A program made the position numbers and the translations under genes. Positions 45,977 to 55,923 of a stretch of DNA of 64,000 nucleotides are shown here, piece by piece; the first letter of the stretch is position 1, and every line of letters begins with the position of its first letter. This DNA comes from Thalassia testudinum (lineage: Eukaryota; Streptophyta; Magnoliopsida; Alismatales; Hydrocharitaceae). The notes under the pieces were generated by a model. That model made no database searches. It worked only from the letters and a program-made list of their open reading frames with translations, and had not been told where the DNA came from. The stretch is taken from the NCBI GenBank assembly GCA_037157565.1, contig JAZHRO010000054.1, positions 19,203,501 to 19,267,500 on the forward strand. The letters run 5' to 3'.

Positions 45977-47474
45977 TTTTTTGTTTTTTTTTTTGCAAAG
46001 TGGAAGGATGATTAACCGTGTGATAACCACCCAGATTCATTAAAAACACATCTAACTACAGCATTAATCGTTACAAGGTGGACTCCCAAAACACAAGCTG
46101 GGAGGAAATGGAGGCTACAAGATTTTCAACATAAGACGTCTCGCCTCTAAACACCACCCCATTCCTACCCAGCCACAACCCCCAAAGCACCGCTAGCACC
46201 TTTGCCTTCTCCTTCTTTGACCTAAATGTATTTCCACCACCTCGAATGTTCCCTCTCCAAAATGAGGCCGAAAAATCAAAAGAACCACAATCAATCCAGT
46301 CAATTCCCAACGCCCTCCACACCTGTGCAACGAAAGAACACCCAACGAAGAGATGGTTGATGTCCTTATCCGCCCCAACACAAAACAAGCATCTAGTGTC
46401 CTCCATTACAACCCACCTTGCCCTCTAGGCCTTTGTGAGTATCCTTCCTCTCCTTACCAGCCACGTAAAAATCTTAACCTTCAAGAGGCAGTCCTCTAAC
46501 CATATCAATCTGCAGTCCCGCTAGAAATCAAGATCCACTACGAGTGAGCTTCCATGCAACCTATGGAAGGCCTTCTTCACAGAAAAACTTCCATCATCCC
46601 AAAAAAAGGTGTCTCTCCCTCCCTCGAGCTCCCACCCTTGCAACTCCTCTAACATCAGCTGGAACTTCGTACATCTTTACTTCGACAAGGCCCCCTGAAA
46701 AGTGGGGCACCAAGCCCCATCCCAACAGCTCCCTACTGATGCCTCCTTGTTCATAGCCCTCGAGAAGAGACAAGGGTACCTATTGCAGAGTACCCCCTCT
46801 CCTTACCAATCATCCAACCAAAATCTGAATGTGTTCCCCTAACCAACACATGGCGTGAAGAAATCACAAACTTTAGGATCACCGAAGCCAAACCCCTCAT
46901 GAAATGCAACGCCCCTGACAACAGGGACTCGAGGACCTCCTACAAGAGAAGGAAACCATAGCAATCGTGGAGTACCTCACCAAAAAGACTACTCCCGGCT
47001 CACCAGTCTTACTATTTACTTTGTGAAAAGGCTTAGATTGACACTATCTACATCTCTGACCTCGAGGCCACCCTCCTTTATAGGTCAATAAACATCCTCC
47101 CATGCCACCAATCTCGCCCCCTTCCCTGTTGTCCCAAAATTTATCCAGAAGTAGTCTCGCATTAATCATGTGACCTTCCTCTCCACCTACCGGGCGCTCT
47201 AAATACGGAGAAAAAGTAGGTCGGTATGAATGAGAGTACTGCCTTCGCCAACGTCAACCTGCCACCCCTAGATAGCCAACCTAGAAGCCCAACCCAACAG
47301 ACCCTTTTCCATCCTCTCCAGCAGCAGCAACCAATCCTGTAGTCTCAGACACCTATCTGTAAGAGGCAAACCAAGGTAGGATAAGGGTAAAGATCCCCTA
47401 TCCATCCTAAGCGTGGCACCACAGGCCGCACCCTCCTCCAACATATTACAAGACACCAAGCTAGACTTCTCATA
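45977..47474 (-). mobile_element. LINE 2, 5'-truncated, with a 15-bp target duplication
   Basis: The minus-strand element ends in poly(A) (T-rich run 45977-45994 on the plus strand). It encodes a zf-RVT region (RCLFCVGADKDINHLFVGCS, LWLGRNGVVFRGE) and, further upstream, an RT C-terminal piece (RGSLPLSYLGLPLTDRCLRL, about 47390). It is flanked by a 15-bp duplication with one mismatch: AAAGGGAACTGGCTC (45962-45976) and AAAGGGAACTAGCTC (47475-47489). The 5' part (endonuclease, most of RT) is missing, the usual outcome of incomplete reverse transcription. Internal stops make it dead. Confidence 0.88.
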
Positions 47475-47489
47475 AAAGGGAACTAGCTC

Positions 47490-47760
47490 ATTGAATTACC
47501 ACCAAAGCAAAACATGGGTCGTTGACACTTTGGATGACCAAATTGTCTTCATCTACCATTTGCTCAAGGGACACCAACACCAGAGAAGATTCCATAGGCT
47601 TGCTTACTCATTCAACTTCCATGATCATAACTACATCACCAACTGCTCCTTTAGAATACTTTCCCACACTTGTATTACCAGTAGAAGCACTTTTACTTTT
47701 CTTAGACAATAGCCTAATATATCTAGCATGTGCAAACCTCTTCCCCACCATTTTATCATA
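47490..47760 (-). pseudogene. LINE 1, 5' part (ORF1 end or ORF2 start), weak
   Basis: Sequence to the right of LINE 2 should be the 5' continuation of LINE 1. The minus strand is open in pieces with a lysine/serine-rich composition (SKKSKSASTGNTSVGKYSK), like the tail of a LINE ORF1, but no domain is clear. The 5' end of LINE 1 was not located. Confidence 0.4.
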
Positions 47761-47929
47761 ATATTTATTATGAGGATAATGAGCACCTTGTGGTTGAGTG
47801 GGAGTGGCAGAGCAAACAATTTCAGATGAGGAAGTGGCCTGATAATAATTACTCGGTGGTTGTTCTCAACCACATCTTAGCTACTTTCCTTTTAGGTGCC
47901 TTTTTTTTTGTTTTTTAACATCCTTTTAG

Positions 47930-48395
47930 ATGCAATTTGGCATGCAAGGTGTGATATAATCTTCAACAATGTTAATCCCATTGTCTCCCAAGTTGTAGCT
48001 CATGTTAAGTACATGTGTAAGACTGTAAGTTCTATCAGACTAGTAGAAAGAACAATGGTCCTGAAGTTATTTATTCTCTTCCTTATAATTCATGATTATC
48101 TAACTTTCATAGATGTTGCCATGTTGCCATAAACAATTCCTCATGTGGTGTTGTTGTATGCTTGAAGATGGATGGCTCAATTTTTCCATGCATGTACCAT
48201 GGCGGAAGCTTACATTTTGTTAGAATCACACTTAAGAAGACTGATGACTTTTTGAAGTCTAATTCTATGGTTCAAGGTAGTTTTATTGTCTTAACTTAGT
48301 GGTTCTAGTGTTGTTAAATGTATTGATGGTGACTACTCTAATCTTAATTGGGATTTGTTTAATTTAGTTAACAGTTGTACTTTTCTTTTTTTTTA
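47930..48395 (+). pseudogene. Possible plus-strand LINE fragment
   Basis: ILLDAIWHARCDIIFNNVNP and HVKYMCKTVSSIRLVERT resemble the segment after zf-RVT in plant LINEs (normally a W..R....F pattern), followed by a weak RNase H-like stretch. Orientation is opposite to LINE 1 and 2. Boundaries are unknown and the similarity is slight. Confidence 0.3.
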
Positions 48396-48866
48396 AATAT
48401 AGGGGATGGCAAATGTCATTTCACCCCTCTAATCAGCTGGCCCATGGGACCACGCAAATTTGTAAACAGCACACATTATCTGGCCTTTGGTTTGATCATG
48501 AATTACCTGAATGTTTATGTTCTATATATTTGTAGACTTGCTGTATGGATGAAGTTATCCAGTAAGAATGCAGTAAGAATGTCGGATTGCCAATTGTAGA
48601 CATGTGAAAAATGTTTAGAGCAAAAATGAAGTCGTTGAGGTGGATGTATAGCCTTTTTTTTCCCAAAAAAAGTGTGGATGTATAGCCAAGCAAGAAAATA
48701 TTGAATTTGAAATGAGTTTGTTAAAGAAAACGTTGGTGTGACAACAAAAGAGGATAAATTAGAGCCATTAAAAATGGCTCAGACATCTATCCAAAGATGT
48801 TAAAAATTGAAAATTTTTCTAAAAGAGTAAAGGATGACCACCGAAACTGAGTATACAGCCAATATC
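48396..48866. other. Region without a recognised gene
   Basis: AT-rich sequence with short open frames and a T-run/A-run hairpin at 48651-48671. A GTGGATGTATAGCC motif occurs twice around it (48640 and 48675). Nothing coding is supported. Confidence 0.5.
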
Positions 48867-48901
48867 TTAAGTGTTCGGAATAAAGTGTGCCATGTGACAG
48901 C

Positions 48902-49739
48902 CAAGGTTTTCAAAAACGTGAGGCGGTCTAAGGCGGTTTGCCTTCATTGAGGTGAGGCATAAGCCTCGAGGCGATCGAGGCGTAAGGTTTTGGATAAAAA
49001 ATGTAAAAAATTGATATGATATATACTTGTTAAGTATATATACATACATATACATACTTCTATGTATACTATACATACATATATAATAGTATATATTATA
49101 TATATATTTCTACGTATACATACATATAACAGTATATATTATATACAAACTTCTATGTATACATACATCTATAACAGTATATATTATATACATACTTTTA
49201 TATATACAATTTCACACACTCGAACATGACTCTTAAATGTTACAGTGCACACATTACCTCTCAAATGTGTACGATGTGCACATTACCACTCTAAACCCTA
49301 AATAAAAATCACATACCTCTCAAATGTGTCCTGCTGGAGAGGTGGAGCACCCTAATAGCACTGGCGAGTGCTGCACCTGGCTGCACTGGAGCGAGCGAAT
49401 AGAGCTAAGGCTGGAGCTTGCACTGGAGCGAGTGAGTGAGCCTGCGCTGGAGTGAGCGCTGCTGATGGAGCTCGCGCTGCTGCTAGCGATGGAGCTGGCG
49501 CTGCCATGCTAGCGATGCAGTGGAGCAACTGCGATGGAGATGGAGCTGGCACTGGCAATGCGGTGGAGGAGCTGGCAATGGAGCTGCAGCTTCCAACCGA
49601 GGCAGCGCCTCGCCAGCACCTCATCGCCTCAGTAGCGCCTCGAAGAGTTGAGGCACATGCCTCACAGAACATACTTGAGGCTATAGCCTCGAGGCGAAAT
49701 CAAGCCGCCTCGCCTTGAGGCGTGATTTTTAAAACCATA
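48902..49739. mobile_element. 838-bp hAT-like non-autonomous element nested in the LTR
   Basis: The ends are inverted: CAAGGTTTTCAAAAACGTGAGGCG left, and right the complement of TATGGTTTTAAAAATCACGC. An 8-bp duplication flanks it, GTGACAGC (48894-48901) and GTGGCAGC (49740-49747), one mismatch; the undisturbed 3' LTR has this site once. An 8-bp TSD fits hAT. Inside are GAGGCG-rich arms, an AT-rich repeat block (49020-49200) and a GC-rich block of GGAGCTG-type repeats (49370-49620). No transposase. Confidence 0.7.
49020..49205. repeat. AT-rich tandem repeats inside the hAT-like element
   Basis: Repeated units of roughly 50-60 bp contain ACTTCTATGTATAC, ATACAT and AACAGTATATATTATATA; about three imperfect copies. 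Confidence 0.75.
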
Positions 49740-50180
49740 GTGGCAGCTAATCAGAGGGCCCAACGGGTGCCGATTTTGGAGTCTTTTAGAGTCTTGTTTG
49801 ATCTTTGTTTTAGTTGCAAGTTTTGTTTAATTGGTATGTTTGTTTTTAGTAGGCTTGTTTAGAGGATTTGGTCTTTTCTAAAATGGGATATGAGATTTGA
49901 TTAGGTGTGATTTGTTTCCTGTTTTAAGGGGATTATGATATGTTTTCTTTTCTATAAAAGAGTCTTTGCAATCCTTCTTATTTTGAGTAATATAAAAATT
50001 CTTCCAACAACTCTACTCCTCTCCTCTCCCTCTATAGTCGTCGACCACCCTGTCTCTCGCTTCAAGACCACCAGTTGCTGCTACTCTCTCTCTCCCTGTT
50101 TCATCGTGGAATAGTCCTTCTTGGATTGTTTTTCCACACGCCAAGGAGCCTCCACGCCTCTACATACGCCAAACTAAACA

Positions 50181-50192
50181 TGGTATCAGAGC
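50181..50192 (+). other. Copia primer-binding site (tRNA-Met)
   Basis: TGGTATCAGAGC directly follows the LTR end ACTAAACA. It is complementary to the 3' end of the initiator methionine tRNA and is the standard primer site of plant copia elements. Confidence 0.95.
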
Positions 50193-50352
50193 ATACAGTC
50201 TAGGCTCCTCAGTATGCGTGTATCAAGAAGAGAAGTCCACGCATTGTGCGTGTTCTCCTCTTGGCCACACATGTATGGTGCCCATCTCCAACAAATCCTC
50301 CTCGTCAAATCCAACGCCTTACGTAGAGTAGGAGGATCGTAAATCGAAGAAG

Positions 50353-51439
50353 ATGGCAGATGCCACTGCCACGGCCACCAATGCCATGTTGGCTCCAGGA
50401 GAGGGCAAGGTGGTTGTTCCAAGAACAACCATCAAGTTGCAAGGCACTTCCAACTATATCTTGTGGGCCTGCGCCTTCAAGATATTTGTTGGAGGCCAGG
50501 AGAAACTCAATATTCTCCTTGAAGAGCCACCGAAGCAGAAGGATGACAAGAAGAAAAATAAGTAAGAGAAGGAGAATTATATCGTCATGAACTAGTTGAT
50601 GAGCTCAATGGATCTAGCTATCACCTCGAACATGCTCTCTAAAGGAGCGCATACGAGATTTGGACGGCCTTTGAAAAAAGATACGCCCAAAAATCTAGCA
50701 ATGCTCATATTACTAATCTGTATACTCGTATATGAATATCTAGTCATGGAGATCTCTCCTTGACTAAGTATTATTAGAAGATGGAGGCCTTATTCGAGGA
50801 GTTAGAGATCTACAAGCCCCTCTGCTGTGACAAATAGAGGGAGACACAGGCGATTTAGCAAGCTGCCAAGTTTTGATTGACGTTGCATCCCCGTTATCGA
50901 GCCGCTCGTGATCAGATCCTTGCATCCGACGGGAAGATAGACCTTGAAACCATCTTTTACCATCTTGAAAAGAGTAAGTTCTAGAAGAAGAGATTACGCC
51001 TAAAGGCAACAATTCTGCACTTGCGATTCCAGAGACGAGTGCAGGGCATGGAAGGGGGCGTAGCCGAGGCCCTGGTCGTGTCTACCCCAAGTGCCAGTAT
51101 TGTGGACGTACAAATCATTCACAAGAAAGATGTTGGGACAAATTTGGGAGACCTCCACGTGAGGCTACTAGCACCTCACAGATGGACTCCTTGACTCCCG
51201 AAGATCTCGAGAAGATACAGGCCATGATTCAAGAAGAAAAAGAGAAGACAACAGTAGCTGTCGCGACAACTATTGAAGTTGCCACAAACGCAACAACTTC
51301 AGAGGTCACAAGAGGCTACATCGTAGCTTCTTCCAATGACAAAGTTGAGAGCACAACGCTTGGAGAAGAAGACGAATGGTGGGGATCTAGCCTCATCACC
51401 AAGTTTAAGCAAGTCATCGTCCTCCCGACCTCGACTTGA
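50353..51439 (+). pseudogene. gag: Copia gag remnant with zinc knuckle
   Basis: Start ATG at 50353 (MADATATATNAMLAPGEGK), then IKLQGTSNYILWACAFKIF, the usual N-terminal copia gag signature (L.G.NY..W). A stop after 70 residues (50563-50565) and frameshifts follow. Near 51090-51150 a CCHC zinc knuckle is visible (CQYCGRTNHSQERCW), then an open stretch 51182-51439 (LEKIQAMIQEEKEK) ends just before the 3' LTR. No pol follows, so the deletion or original design joins the gag end to the LTR. Confidence 0.8.
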
Positions 51440-51446
51440 GTGAGAA

Positions 51447-51767
51447 TGTTGGGAATAAAGTGTGCCACGTGACAGCTAGTCAGACGACCCAAGGGGTGTC
51501 GGCTTTGGAGTCTTATTTGGTCTTTGCTTTAGTTGCAAGTTTTATTTAATTGATATGTTTATTTTTAGTAGGTTTGTTTAGAGGATTTGGTCTTTTCTAA
51601 AATAGGATATGAGATTTAATTAGGTGTGATTTGTTTCCTATTTTAAGGAGATTGTGATATGTTCTCTCTTCTATAAAAAAGAGTCTTTGTAATCCTTCTT
51701 ATTTTGAGTAATACAAATATTCTTTCAACATCTCTACTCCTCTCCTCTCTCTCTATGGTCGCTAACC

Positions 51768-51804
<37 letters not shown>

Positions 51805-51907
51805 ACCACCAACTGCTGCTACTCTCTCTCTTCTTGTTTCAACGTGAAACAGTCCTTAGACTATTTTTCCACACGCCAAGGAGCCTCCACGTGCGCCAAA
51901 CTCAACA
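51447..51907 (+). repeat. 3' LTR of the gag-only copia element
   Basis: 461 bp, TGTTGGGAATAAAG to ACTCAACA. TATA-like TTCTATAAAAAAGAG near 51669. It holds a CT microsatellite at about 51771-51800 that is much shorter in the 5' LTR. The short purine-rich GAGTGAGAA before it is the remnant of the polypurine tract. Confidence 0.92.
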
Positions 51908-51912
51908 TTAAG

Positions 51913-53558
51913 TATCTAGCATTCCAATTTATATAAAGTGTATAACATTCCATGCAGCACAATCTCGATGGGCATATTGAGAAAACATATCACTCATATA
52001 TTACAGAGGTACATGGAGAAAACAGTTCATAATCCAATAGAACCAATAGGAATGTTAAATAGCAATGCTTTAATAGGAACAAGACCCTTCCAGAAAGTCT
52101 TTAAAAGCCTTAAGTCTACTATCCAAGATGCTCTAACTTAAAGGAAAAATGACAAACAAGGTTCAGGGCGGTGCCAGCCTCCCCAACTGAATATCGACTA
52201 ACTGATTAATTGATCTAATTACCCAGCCTTCTGGAATGGAAGCTGAGTAACCAAATAATTGGCCTGACTTCATGGGTTGCCCTTTATCCATACTAAGTAT
52301 ATCAGGTGACCAAGTATGATGATTTGGCTGTTCAGCCAAGTAAGCTGATTACACGTGCCTCTTTATCTTCTGTATGATATCTTCAAATTGACTCCCCGTA
52401 TATGATACATACAAAGGGGTTGATTTTTCACATGGTAATATAAATTGGAGCTATCCATTTTTCAATTTTAAAAGAATAAATAGAAGAAACATTGAGAAAG
52501 ACTGAAACAATAAGCAAACAACTTGCATACCTTTTCAATGTAGACATAGCTCAAAATATGGAGAATTTCCAAGCTGCTTTCACAAAATTGCTCCTGGACC
52601 CATGCACAGAATTTATATAATAAATGCCCAATAATCATGTATCTTCAGCCTGTACTCCTGGAACAGAAAACAAGACTTCTATAGATGGTCTGAGATTAAG
52701 AACAATATTGAAGAAGCCCTCTTAGGAATAATGATCAAACCAACTCATTGAGCTTCTATACCCATCAGCTGCCACCTAGAGGTATCTGCCTTTCTCCCCT
52801 TGTCATTTGTGCACCATCCTTGACTCCTTCGTTGAGCAAAGGGACAACTTCAACATCAGATCCAACTGATGATACAAAAATGGCATCAGAACATCAGTGA
52901 CAACTTCACCCTAACTTAACCAATAAACTTTTCATGCAACAATAGAATTGCTAAAACAGCTCAAGCATATCTGTTGGTGCCAGTTTGAGAATCAAGGCCA
53001 TTGTCAGCAGAAAAATGACGTTTATTTTTTCAAGAGTCTATCTCAGACCACACAGTTGGCAAGACAATTAGCTTGAGACATAGGCAATTGTCTCTGCTTG
53101 TCAAAGACAACAGTACCTTATCACAAATGCTTACCCCGAGTGCCCGTTGCAAGCAACAGTAGCAAATGGTGGTAGACCAACTTGTATGTCGATACACATT
53201 AAATTAAGTTGACTCCTTGCCCTTTCACTCAAATGATGACTGGCCACTACCAAAGGAGAAAGACCTTAAGGTCATTGGTATCCTAGAAGCTTTCTTGGCA
53301 CACACTAGCAATTTCCACAACTAATGAGCAAAGATATACAAGGAAATTAGAATCATGCCAAGACAAAAGGTAGCGACTTGCATGGCAGGTTGACCAATGG
53401 GTGCCTCATATTCTGCAAAGTTATTCAATAGGTACCACAATCACAATGTCTGCCCAGATTCTCACTGATCGCAACCTAAAAGAACAACATGCCCAGTTCA
53501 CAAGTTGGACCATCTGCCACTTGACACAGAAATAAACCTTCAGTAACAGAAGTGCACA
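51913..53558. other. Non-coding region downstream of the PPR gene
   Basis: No supported gene or element. The part next to 53558 would contain the 3' untranslated region of the PPR gene (minus strand). No clear poly(A) signal position can be chosen with confidence. Confidence 0.55.
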
Positions 53559-55358
53559 CTATATTCTGTTACTGCTTCTAGGTTTCCTAACAAACTCATC
53601 AAGTAATGCACAATAGGTTGCGTAATCAGAAACCATTCCTTTCTCCATGCTCAATTTCTCAAGATCCTCAACGTTTCCATGCTTGCAGTGGCCATCCAAG
53701 AGGATATTGTAGGTAACATCATCAGGCTCAACTCCCAAATTCATCATGGCATTCAAGAGCATCTTCGCATTCTTCATCTGCCCCAGCTTGCAAAACCCAT
53801 TCATGACGACGTTGTATGTAATCGTTCCAGGTGCAAGCCCCTTCATCTGCATCTCTTTCAAAAGTCTGAATCCATCCTTAACATTCCCCTTCTTGCACAA
53901 TGCATCAATGACCATGGTGTACATCACAACGTCAGGCATGATGCCATTGCCTTCCATCTCCCACAGAATCCTTTCAGCATCCACCACCTTCCCTTCTCTA
54001 CAAAACCCTGCAACCAGAGCCGTATAAGCTACATCATCCAGCCGGACGCCTTCAACATCCATCTGCCTTCTAATCTCCATCACCTCCACCAAATCTCCTT
54101 CCTTGCAACAACCATCAATCAGTGTCGTATACGTCACCTTGTCGGGCTTCAAGCCAGATTCCCTCATCTGACCCACAACTCTCTTCGCCTCGACCAAGTT
54201 CCCATCCAAGCACAGACCATGAATGAGCGCATTGTAGCACACCACATCGAGCTCCACGCCCTGCTTCACCATTTCCTCGTACATCCCCAACGCCACCGTC
54301 ACCCTGCCTATCTTGCAGTACCCGTTGATCAACGTCGCAAAGACAACATTGTTTGGCCTCAATCCCTTCTCACGCATTTCGTCAAACACCTCGCCCGCAC
54401 TGTCCAGGCGCCCATCCTTGCACAACCCATGGATCAACAACCCGTAAGTATACGCGTCCGGAGCGACCCCGCGCTCCCCCATCACCCTCTTCAGCTCGAA
54501 CGCGGCCTCCACGTCCCCGCGCCTGCAGTAGCCATTGATGAGGGTGTTGTAACTGACCACCGTCGCGTCCGCCCCCCTCTTCCCGATCTCCTCGAGCACA
54601 AAGCTCGCGTATTTAAGCCTTCCGGCCTTGCAGAAGGCGTGCATGAGCACGTTGAACGTGCGGACGCACGGCGGGAACCCGTGGTCGAGGAGCTCAGTGT
54701 AGAACCCCCAGGCGGCGTCGGCGGGGGCGTGCAGGGACGCGAGCATGCGGCGGAGGAGGTAGCGGCAGCCGCGGAGGGGAAGGGGGAGGGGCGGGAAGTC
54801 GCGGCGGAGGAGGCGGACGCACTGGACGGCGTCGGGGAGGAGGCCGGAGTCGGCGTAGGCGACGAGGAGGAGGTCGAGGAGGGGGCGATGGGGAAGGGGG
54901 CGGAGGGAGGCGGCTAGGGGGAGGAGGGAAGGGGCGGAGTGGCGGCCGGTACGGGAGACGAGGAGGCGGAGGAGAGGGAGGGCGTGGGAGGGGAGACGGC
55001 GGCGGGAGAGGAGGTGGGCCATGGAGAGGTAGGAGAGGGGGGTATGGCGGAAGCGGGGGGAGGAGGAGGGGAGCCAGTGGAAGAAGGAGAGGAGGGAGAG
55101 AGGGGGGAGGTCGAGTGGGTTGAAGGAGAGGAGGGACGAGAGGAGGGAGGGGGTGAGGGAGGGGAGGAGGAGCTTGAGGGAAGGGGAGGGGCGGAGGAGG
55201 TGAGGGGTAAAGGTGGAGGATTGGATGGCGGAGGAGAGGGAGAGAAGGAGGGGGTCCATGGAGGGGGAAGGTGGTGGTGGAGGGAGGAACCATGGGGACG
55301 AGGAGGAGGTGGAGGTGGTGGTGGTCGGAGCAGGAAGGAGACGGGCGGGAGGAGGCAT
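53559..55358 (-). CDS. P-class pentatricopeptide repeat (PPR) protein
   Basis: A single intact exon of 599 codons. The N-terminal 230 residues are Ser/Pro/Leu-rich; the start may be an organelle-targeting peptide, and degenerate PPR-like repeats lie near 160-230. Ten PPR motifs follow from residue 232: nine of exactly 35 residues (232-546, e.g. YNTLINGYCRRGDVEAAFEL, YTTLIDGCCKEGDLVEVMEI, YNVVMNGFCKLGQMKNA) and a tenth of 32 (547-578), then a 21-residue tail ending SSNRI. There is no E, DYW or SMR domain. P-class PPR proteins bind single RNA sites in plastids or mitochondria and affect stability, splicing or translation. From memory it resembles Arabidopsis At1g09680 (about 600 residues). GC content falls steeply from 5' to 3', typical of monocot genes. 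The start at 55358 is the first in-frame ATG; M34 is an alternative. Confidence 0.93.
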   Translation of the reverse strand: MPPPARLLPAPTTTTSTSSSSPWFLPPPPPSPSMDPLLLSLSSAIQSSTFTPHLLRPSPSLKLLLPSLTPSLLSSLLSFNPLDLPPLSLLSFFHWLPSSSPRFRHTPLSYLSMAHLLSRRRLPSHALPLLRLLVSRTGRHSAPSLLPLAASLRPLPHRPLLDLLLVAYADSGLLPDAVQCVRLLRRDFPPLPLPLRGCRYLLRRMLASLHAPADAAWGFYTELLDHGFPPCVRTFNVLMHAFCKAGRLKYASFVLEEIGKRGADATVVSYNTLINGYCRRGDVEAAFELKRVMGERGVAPDAYTYGLLIHGLCKDGRLDSAGEVFDEMREKGLRPNNVVFATLINGYCKIGRVTVALGMYEEMVKQGVELDVVCYNALIHGLCLDGNLVEAKRVVGQMRESGLKPDKVTYTTLIDGCCKEGDLVEVMEIRRQMDVEGVRLDDVAYTALVAGFCREGKVVDAERILWEMEGNGIMPDVVMYTMVIDALCKKGNVKDGFRLLKEMQMKGLAPGTITYNVVMNGFCKLGQMKNAKMLLNAMMNLGVEPDDVTYNILLDGHCKHGNVEDLEKLSMEKGMVSDYATYCALLDEFVRKPRSSNRI

Positions 55359-55923
55359 TGCTTCGAGGTTTTGGATTCGGAGGGAGAGGGCTAGCGGGAG
55401 AGGTCCGTCTCACGAAAGAAAGCATTTGTTATCGACCATGACCATCACACGAAGTTAGGAAAGTCCCATCATCCACAGCACGTGTAAATACCGCACGATT
55501 TAGTATGTTATGCGAATGACATTTATAATTTTTTAAGAAGATTTTTGATGGACGAGGATATATGACATTAGATAAAATAATTATCTTTGTCACTCAACAT
55601 GTAATATTAAATTAAAATATTAAAGAATTATTTAAATTTTAACATATTTATTATATAATTAATTACACATGATCACAGTATAGTTAATAGTATTATCAGT
55701 TGCATCCAATAAAATAGTTACAACAATTAAATAAGATATTCCCATGATTGCATCTACAAAATCAAAACTTTATTATGAATTGAGCTTTCTTGAAGTAATA
55801 TGATCACGATTAATAGCAAGTTATGATGTAAATACATATAAGCATTCACAATTTATAGGACAAAAAAAATCATCAAAATAAAATTTTACCATCATACGAA
55901 CCCCATTTACAACTTCATAAAAA
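55359..55923. other. PPR upstream region and AT-rich intergenic sequence
   Basis: The PPR promoter must lie here (minus strand). No convincing TATA box could be assigned. From about 55500 the sequence is very AT-rich with no gene. An out-of-frame ATG at 55425-55423 on the minus strand lies 67 bases before the chosen start. Confidence 0.5.

Larger units (their letters stand above)
48872..50180 (+). repeat. 5' LTR of the gag-only copia element, interrupted
   Basis: Without the 838-bp nested element and one copy of its TSD it is about 461 bp and colinear with the 3' LTR: GTTTGTTTAGAGGATTTGG, GATTTGTTTCCT, the TATA-like TTCTATAAAAGAGTC near 49950, and CTCTACTCCTCTCCTCTC. Confidence 0.9.
48872..51907 (+). 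mobile_element. Gag-only copia-type element (TR-GAG-like) with perfect TSD
   Basis: LTRs begin TGTTSGGAATAAAGTG and end CAAACTMAACA: 5' LTR 48872-50180 (interrupted), 3' LTR 51447-51907 (461 bp). TTAAG flanks both sides (48867-48871, 51908-51912). The primer site TGGTATCAGAGC follows the 5' LTR directly. The internal region is only 1266 bp and encodes a gag remnant that stops just before the 3' LTR; there is no protease, integrase or RT. This fits the described TR-GAG class, mobilised by enzymes of a partner copia element. Confidence 0.88.

Noticed and set aside
48872..48901. Break in the copia LTR first read as two unrelated LTR pieces
   Set aside because: The 8-bp duplication and inverted ends show a single LTR interrupted by a nested element.
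49452..49718. Ala-rich 88-codon frame
   Set aside because: It is made of GGAGCTG/GCGCTG repeats inside the hAT-like element and shows no conserved domain.
53679..54917. 412-codon open frame on the plus strand
   Set aside because: It lies fully antisense to the PPR gene. Its repeated His/Leu/Pro patterns are the complement of the PPR motifs, with no domain of its own.
54694..55425. 243-codon Pro/Leu/Arg-rich frame, and the plus-strand Gly/Glu frame 54939-55394
   Set aside because: Both are shadows of the extremely GC-skewed 5' end of the PPR gene.
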